From NCBI GenBank assembly GCA_941918925.1, contig OW799237.1, forward strand, positions 107,974,515 through 108,038,514: a stretch of 64,000 nt of DNA, in the 5' to 3' direction. The stretch comes from Phyto melanocephala. Lineage: Eukaryota > Arthropoda > Insecta > Diptera > Rhinophoridae. The notes under the pieces were generated by a model, which was given only the letters and a program-made list of their open reading frames with translations, had not been told where the DNA came from and searched no databases. Each line of letters opens with the position of its first letter. The stretch's first letter is position 1. Positions 58,545 through 64,000 of this stretch are shown piece after piece. Made by a program: the position numbers and the translations under genes.

Positions 58545-60085
58545 TTATTCATTGCTACCTTCGCTACATGCATGTGGCGATAGCATTTCATTATTGACGT
58601 CTTGTAAATGTTCTGTTGGTCGAATTTGTAAAACGGTTACCAGGGAGTTTTTGTCATCAAATTTACATGTTACCGTTACTTCGCTCAATTGAAATGTGAA
58701 TATTTGTGAATTGTATTTTGTACGTAAATAAACAGAACGTGGGTCTGCCTCTAGAATATCTATGATACATTGTTTATTTACATTTAACGTTTGCAATTGA
58801 GTTTCGGCTCTTTCGTTGAAGACAACCGTTAAGCGATTAGGTGCTTGTACCCAAGAGGGAACTTTAACTGCTTGGGGTGCCGGCATAGAGGTGGTTGTAA
58901 AATTCGTAGATTGTGCTATCGACGTTGCACCCATTAATTCTATTTCAGACTCTTCACCATCCGGTTCTTGGCGAAAATTATAAAAGTCCGAAGGAAGTTC
59001 ACTTGGTCCAGTTGATGTGCGACCTATGAAGTAAAATTTTATGTAAGTAAACTATACAAAGTATGCCAATTTTTAGTTATGACAATATTGAAGTAAATGA
59101 GCTTTATGTTTTTTGCTTACCTGTTTCCATAGTTATGGGTGAATCATAAAATGGTATATATGGCTTGATATCTAAAACTGGGGTACCATCCACCATATCA
59201 GTACCAAAGAAACTTATAGCTGACGATTCGATTTTCTCAATCTCTACTAGTGAAAGTCCAATAGGGCATGGTCGATGAGGTGAACGCGTGGCGAAAACAC
59301 CTACACGCTGTCCACCCAAACGAGGTGGTGCTACCTTAGCTTTCGGATGGCATGTGTTTTTATGAAAATGATATATTACCCACATATGAGAGTACTCATT
59401 CAGACCATCAAGAGAATGTTCGGGATTTGTAAATAAATCACAATTCAATTCAATAACCCCACGCAAACGACCACCGACACTGGATTGTCTAGGAACTGCA
59501 CGTTTTTCGGGGAAACATGTGCGTATAAGACCAATTGGGCGAAAAGCATCCTGTTTAAACGTTAACAAAAAAAGTAGAAATCATATTATAGCACTTATAC
59601 CATACTTATTTTAGTATTTAAATAGCAAAAGCAATAATCTAAAAATAAATCTTCGCGCATCCTGTTTTATTGCTTTTATGTATATGTACATACATACCGT
59701 GTGGGTTTTATTTTCTACTGCTACTGCTGCTGTTGTTGGTTGTGATGTTACTGATATTACATCTGGTGTGTCTATTGAGTTCCCGATGGTCAAGTTTGTG
59801 GTATTATTTCCCAAATGTCTACAGACTTCACAGCGGTAGTTTTTTAACAAACAGTTTATGCTGTCGATATCCTTGTGTTGTTTATGTTGCAGACTTCGTA
59901 CTTGCTGTCTAATGAAAAACAATTTTCACACATATGTGCATACATACATATATGTATGTATACAGAACGGCCGGCATAAATATTGCAAACTAAAACTGAA
60001 AAATAAAAACTTACCTTAATTTATTTATTTCATTGCGTGCTATTGTCAATTGTGTTTTTAAATGTTCTGCTTCATTTTTTATCAT
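58545..60085 (-). CDS. TRMO: TRMO-type tRNA (adenine-N6)-methyltransferase (TsaA/UPF0066 domain)
   Basis: Family members use S-adenosylmethionine to methylate t6A37 of tRNA(Thr) to m6t6A. Four exons join in frame to 396 residues: 60085-60015, 59908-59698, 59550-59121 and 59023-58545 (TAA); introns are 106, 147 and 97 bp with GT-AG ends. The start ATG at 60085 follows an in-frame TAA 24 bases upstream. Residues 1-50 are polar and helix-prone, likely a coiled coil. The TsaA domain covers about 96-233 with FRPIGLIRTCF, LFTNPEHSLDGLNEYSHMW, TRSPHRPCPIGLS and DGTPVLDIKPYIPFYDSP. The C-terminal TRMO domain carries ADPRSVY at 330-336. The length is close to human TRMO (441). I use the vertebrate symbol because I am not certain of the fly one. 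Confidence 0.9.
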
Positions 60086-61394
60086 ATTGTCAATATATTT
60101 TAATTTTTAGATGTTATGTTTTATTTTAAAGGATACTTCTGTAATTTATGGAAAAATAAAACTAGTTATGTAATGTTACCGGACTTGAAAAATAAGTGTT
60201 TTTATGAGAAAAATTGTAAACAAAAGTCAGATGTTACACAGAGAGAAGTTTTTTTTTTGCAGATAACAATTTACAATTGTTTATTTTAAGAATTAGGATT
60301 GAAATGTTTATGTTTATAAATACAATAATGCATTCATTCGCATAGTAGTGTGTACGTTATTTAGGAATTGCATTTTTAAGGAAATGAATTTTTTTTCTAA
60401 TCTGTGAAAGTTAGGCTGCTACTGTATTTTTATAAAATTTTTCAAAATTTTAGTTTTATTGGTTGTTGTGTTTAAGCTTAAGTTTTTCAAAATTGTTTTT
60501 CAAAATTCTGTGGTAAAAAGGTATAACTGCTTAAGTCGACATAAGCTAAAATTTAAGCAATCACATCATTACAATCTCGTAATTTAAAACTACCCTTAGG
60601 TGAATTTTTCACTATTTTGGACAACTTTATAGGAATATATATATTTTTTAATGGGAAAACTTTTTTTTTTACTTTATATTTGAAAACCAACGTGGTTTTT
60701 GAATTACACAGCGCCCAATTTATACAATAGTCTTTATTTTAAAAACAGACATTTTATAAAAATTTACTCAAAAATTTAAGAAGCTTTCCTTGAAAATTAT
60801 AAAAACAGTTATAAGCATTTTTACCTTATTGCCACAGAATTTGAATTAATTAAATTCTAGCCAATTATTCATCAAGAAGAAAAGAATATCAATATAGGAT
60901 TATAAAAAACATATTTTAATTAATTTTTAGTGGAATTGAATTTTTGTAATAGAAGATACCTATTCGGTTTACAAAGAATTTGAAGTATATATCGATTGTC
61001 ACAAGTAGAAAAGCCCTAACTCGTATATATTTCATGTTAATACATACATCTCGATATACAAATTTAACGCAATAGTTTCAAACAATAGTTTAACAACCAA
61101 TTTTACAAAGAAAAAAGTAAGAGTACAAGAGAATACAGACCATCGATATATAAATTCAAATCCTGAATGTTTAGATCTTTCTTACTCAGTTAAGTTAAAA
61201 TGACAATATAACGTATAATTAAGTTGTTTATTAAGGATTCATGTACATACATACATATGAATGCATATTTTTTTTTCTTTTCTTCCTGCTGCCGGTTTCT
61301 TTCAGCATGGTTAAATGGGATTTTATATTTGAATTAAAAAATATATAACATATACATATGTATGTATATGGTCTCTTTAATTTGTTTAATCAAT
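60086..61394. other. Spacer between the TRMO and HSDL2-type genes
   Basis: 1.3 kb of AT-rich DNA between the TRMO start and the stop of the upstream dehydrogenase. It must hold the TRMO promoter and the dehydrogenase 3' UTR. I see no frame, repeat or clear core promoter element. Confidence 0.6.
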
Positions 61395-62392
61395 TTATAA
61401 TTTTGATGTAATATTATCCAAAAAGATATCTAATTGCAAATTATCAGCGTTAGCTGTATCACAGGCATATTGTTTAAAATTACGAACGCCTTCCTTAAAC
61501 AAAATCTCTTCATCGATAAAGAATTGGCCAGTAGCAGCCTGGGGAAGTGGTTTAGACAGTATAACATAGGCAGCATCGGCCATAATATCGGGTTTACGGG
61601 AGTATTTAACACTTTCGAGGCCATGCAACATCTCAATGGCCGCTGTATGAATGGTTGTTTGAGGCCACAAAGCATTAACAGCAACATTGCGATCTTTGAA
61701 TTCTTCAGCCATACCTAAAACACACATGGACATGCCATATTTGGCCATAGTATATGCAACATGATTACTAAACCAAGTTGGTTTCATACTCAACGGTGGA
61801 GAGATGTTTAAAATATGAGCATGTTTACTTTTCAATAAATAGGGCAAACATTCTTTAGACCTTTATATGTATACCAAGAGAATTAAAATTTAAAGTATTC
61901 CAATTCAACTTACACCAAAAACGTTCCTCGTGTATTTATATTATGCATGAGATCATAACGTTTCATTTCTGTCTCCAAAGTACCAGTCAACGATATGGCA
62001 CTAGCATTGTTTACTAAAATATCAATGCCACCAAATTCCTCGACAGCTGCTCTAACAGCAGATTTAACTTGTTCCTCATTGCGAACATCAACAATACAAG
62101 CTAAAGCCTTACCACCAGCCTTTTCAACTAGAACAAAAAGACATACATATGTATGTACATACATAATCAAAATGATTTCTTTAAAAACATAATTTTTTAG
62201 GTATTGTTTAATACTTTCTTCGGCTGCTGTGTAAATGGTACCCGAAAGCTTAGGATGAGGATCAGATGTTTTTGCGGCAACAACCACATTGGCACCATCG
62301 CGAGCGGCCTTTATTGCTATGGCTTTACCAATGCCTCTGGAAGCACCTGTTATAAATAAGGTTTTGCCTTTTAGGCTACCGTTATTTTGCAT
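61395..62392 (-). CDS. HSDL2-type short-chain dehydrogenase, SCP2 domain absent
   Basis: Three exons join in frame: 62392-62215, 62127-61914 and 61860-61395 (TAA); introns are 87 and 53 bp with GT-AG ends, giving 285 residues. ATG 62392 is the first in frame after a TAG. Classical SDR features are visible: TGASRGIG (15-22) for NAD(P), NNAS (99-102), and a catalytic set Asn122, Ser151, Tyr167, Lys171 (YTMAKYG). HPKLSGTIYTAAEE, ILNISPPL and VNALWPQTTIHTAA are specific to hydroxysteroid dehydrogenase-like 2, a peroxisomal/mitochondrial protein of uncertain substrate. Human HSDL2 (418 residues) continues into a C-terminal SCP2 lipid-binding domain; this model ends DIFLDNITSKL just before it. No C-terminal SKL tripeptide in the strict sense should be assumed: the last three residues do read SKL, a PTS1-like signal. 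Confidence 0.88.
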
Positions 62393-62920
62393 GTTCTCGC
62401 TGTTACTTTTATGCAATATCTAAAAACTAAATATCTCAAAAATTTGTACAATAAAAATGTTAAATATTTTTATTGAATGGTTTTATTTTCGAGAAAAATA
62501 ACAAGTATAGTTCAATGTCCAAACACCACACCTTCAATAAGATTTCTTTTTGAACATTGGAATAAACATACATATGAATACAAATACACGTAAACAAAAA
62601 AGGAAATAGGTTTGTTCGTTTACTAAATACAAAACGCCCTAACTTACAAAAATCTTTTCAAGTTTTTTCGGTATTGAAATTTATTTTTCCTCTTTTTTTT
62701 CTTTTAAACAGCACTTGTCACTTCAAAAAAGAATAAAGAATAAAGCACAGAATACAAAATAATCTTCAAACAAAGAAAACGTGATATATTTTCTACTTCT
62801 ACTTTCTTTATGCCCTTTTCAACAGAAAAAAACCTCATCACTTTTCAAATCATCAAGTAAATTATGTGCAAGATATATTAACTATACCTTAATATACCTC
62901 GATTAAGTGTAATTAAAAAT
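62393..62920. other. 5' flank of the dehydrogenase gene
   Basis: AT-rich DNA with no frame or repeat recognised. It should contain the promoter and 5' UTR of the minus-strand gene. Confidence 0.5.
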
Positions 62921-63365
62921 AAGTAAAAGTGCTATATTCGGCCGTGCCGAATATTATATGCCCTTCACAACGTGTAGTCATGCAATAACAATTGTTTGTA
63001 TCACCATTCATCCCATATGAAATACGTACATACATATATAAAAACATCCCAATGTAAAATTATAAATTTACGTATGTTAAAAAAAATTATAAAAAAAATT
63101 TTAAAAAAAATTAAAAAAAAAATAAATAATATAAAAATAATAAATATAAAACAAAAAAAATAAATAAAAAAAAATAATAAAAATATAAATAATATATAAA
63201 ATAAAAAATAAAAATAAAAAAAAAATTAAAAAAAATTCAAAAAAAAATTAATAATATAAATAATATATTAAATAAAAAATAAAAAAAAAATAATAACATA
63301 AATAATATATTAAATAAAATATAAAAAAATTAAAATAAAAAAAAATTTAAAAAAAATAATAATAG
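62921..63365 (+). mobile_element. DINE-like 5' module with A-rich tail
   Basis: AATAAGTAAAAGTGCTATAT, the hairpin TTCGGCCGTGCCGAA, GCCCTTCACAACGTGTAGTC and CCATTCATCCCATATGAAAT match the 5' module of the 10961 array. About 290 bp of A/T low complexity follow (63070-63365), and the 3' half is missing. Confidence 0.7.
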
Positions 63366-64000
63366 GTATAAATCATATCGCACTTGATCAACAAGAGGGT
63401 ATTAACTCAAAATTTTTGAATTTTCAGTAGAGTCAAAAAACTGTTTGTGGCCACATTTTAACAGAATTTAAAAATTCAAATATACCATAGGAAGCAAATT
63501 CCATTTGAAAATATATATATACATTGTTTTTGTTTTAAATTTTACTAATCATTGCAAAAAAAATCTATTTTTTGAGTTAACACCATTTTTGAAAAGGGTC
63601 ACAACTCAAAAAAAATTTGAACAATTTTTTCATAAAAAGAGTCACATTTCGAATTAAAATTATAGAATAAAACAAATTTTATCAAAAAAATAGTATCAAC
63701 TCAAAATACAACCAAATATAAATAAAACAGTTTGATTATTTTTAACATAAATAAAGGCTCAAATCAAAATAATACCTTTTTTATGAAAATATACGATTCT
63801 TACCTATTTCAACTTTTGTATTAACTCGAAATAATACCTTTTTGTTGAAATAAAGTTAATCACTACATTATCATGAATATGGTCTCAAAAGTGGTTTTCG
63901 AGATGAAAGAATAAACGGAATACGTTGAAATTTTTACAGTAGATAGATATTGATGCTGTTTGCCGATTTCTTGAAAAAAGTGATATTTTAAAAATTTTGA
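63366..64000. repeat. Unassigned AT-rich repeat at window edge
   Basis: The word TAACTCAAAA and variants recur in both orientations (about 63405, 63565, 63605, 63697, 63825) with AATAATACCTTTTT twice near 63767 and 63830. No coding frame. It continues past the right edge. Confidence 0.4.

Noticed and set aside
59670..59912. Plus-strand 80-codon frame opposite the TRMO second exon
   Set aside because: It is antisense to a spliced, conserved exon, and its Leu-rich content is the complement of CAG/AAC codons.

Overview
The window looks like nuclear DNA of a brachyceran fly, probably a calyptrate (blow fly or house fly relatives). It is very AT-rich, has GT-AG introns of 60 bp to over 10 kb, and is crowded with decayed transposons typical of fly genomes: rosa-type mariners, hAT, Helitrons, DINE-like elements, PIF/Harbinger relatives, a jockey-like LINE and a gypsy gag scrap. 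The taxon is an inference; no rRNA or mitochondrial marker is present. No tRNA or rRNA gene, CRISPR array or bacterial operon was seen.

Four host genes can be read. (1) The 3' three quarters of a type I diacylglycerol kinase (Dgk) runs on the plus strand from 5061 to 45339 as ten coding exons. They encode the end of the first C1 domain, the whole second C1, the catalytic domain with its GGDGT loop and the accessory domain, 823 residues in all. The 5' exons lie left of the window. One exon (31146-32156) adds a 325-residue low-complexity Ser/Thr/Gln/Asn-rich segment between the two catalytic halves. (2-4) From 55.4 to 62.4 kb three compact genes lie on the minus strand: an ATG10-type autophagy E2 (55442-56877), a TRMO-type tRNA methyltransferase (58545-60085) and an HSDL2-type short-chain dehydrogenase (61395-62392) that stops before the SCP2 domain usual in that family. 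The three have no obvious shared pathway.

Layout: 1-5060 upstream Dgk intron with LINE and mariner relics; 5061-45339 Dgk, whose introns hold most of the mobile elements, including a 794 bp foldback (35005-35798) and a 1,342 bp element with perfect 36 bp terminal inverted repeats and an 8 bp target duplication (38964-40305); 45340-55441 intergenic DNA with a 3'-UTR-proximal hairpin, two hAT elements with exact 8 bp duplications, and a head-to-tail pair of minisatellite-bearing Helitrons nested in one of them; 55442-62392 the three-gene cluster; 62393-64000 a DINE-like fragment and unexplained AT-rich repeats.

Exon boundaries were set by hand from conserved protein sequence, reading phase and splice consensus. 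All four gene models close in frame. I found no coherent new cellular system. The most unusual items are the Dgk insertion exon, the SCP2-less dehydrogenase, the long foldbacks, and repeat families whose ends and target duplications can be read directly.
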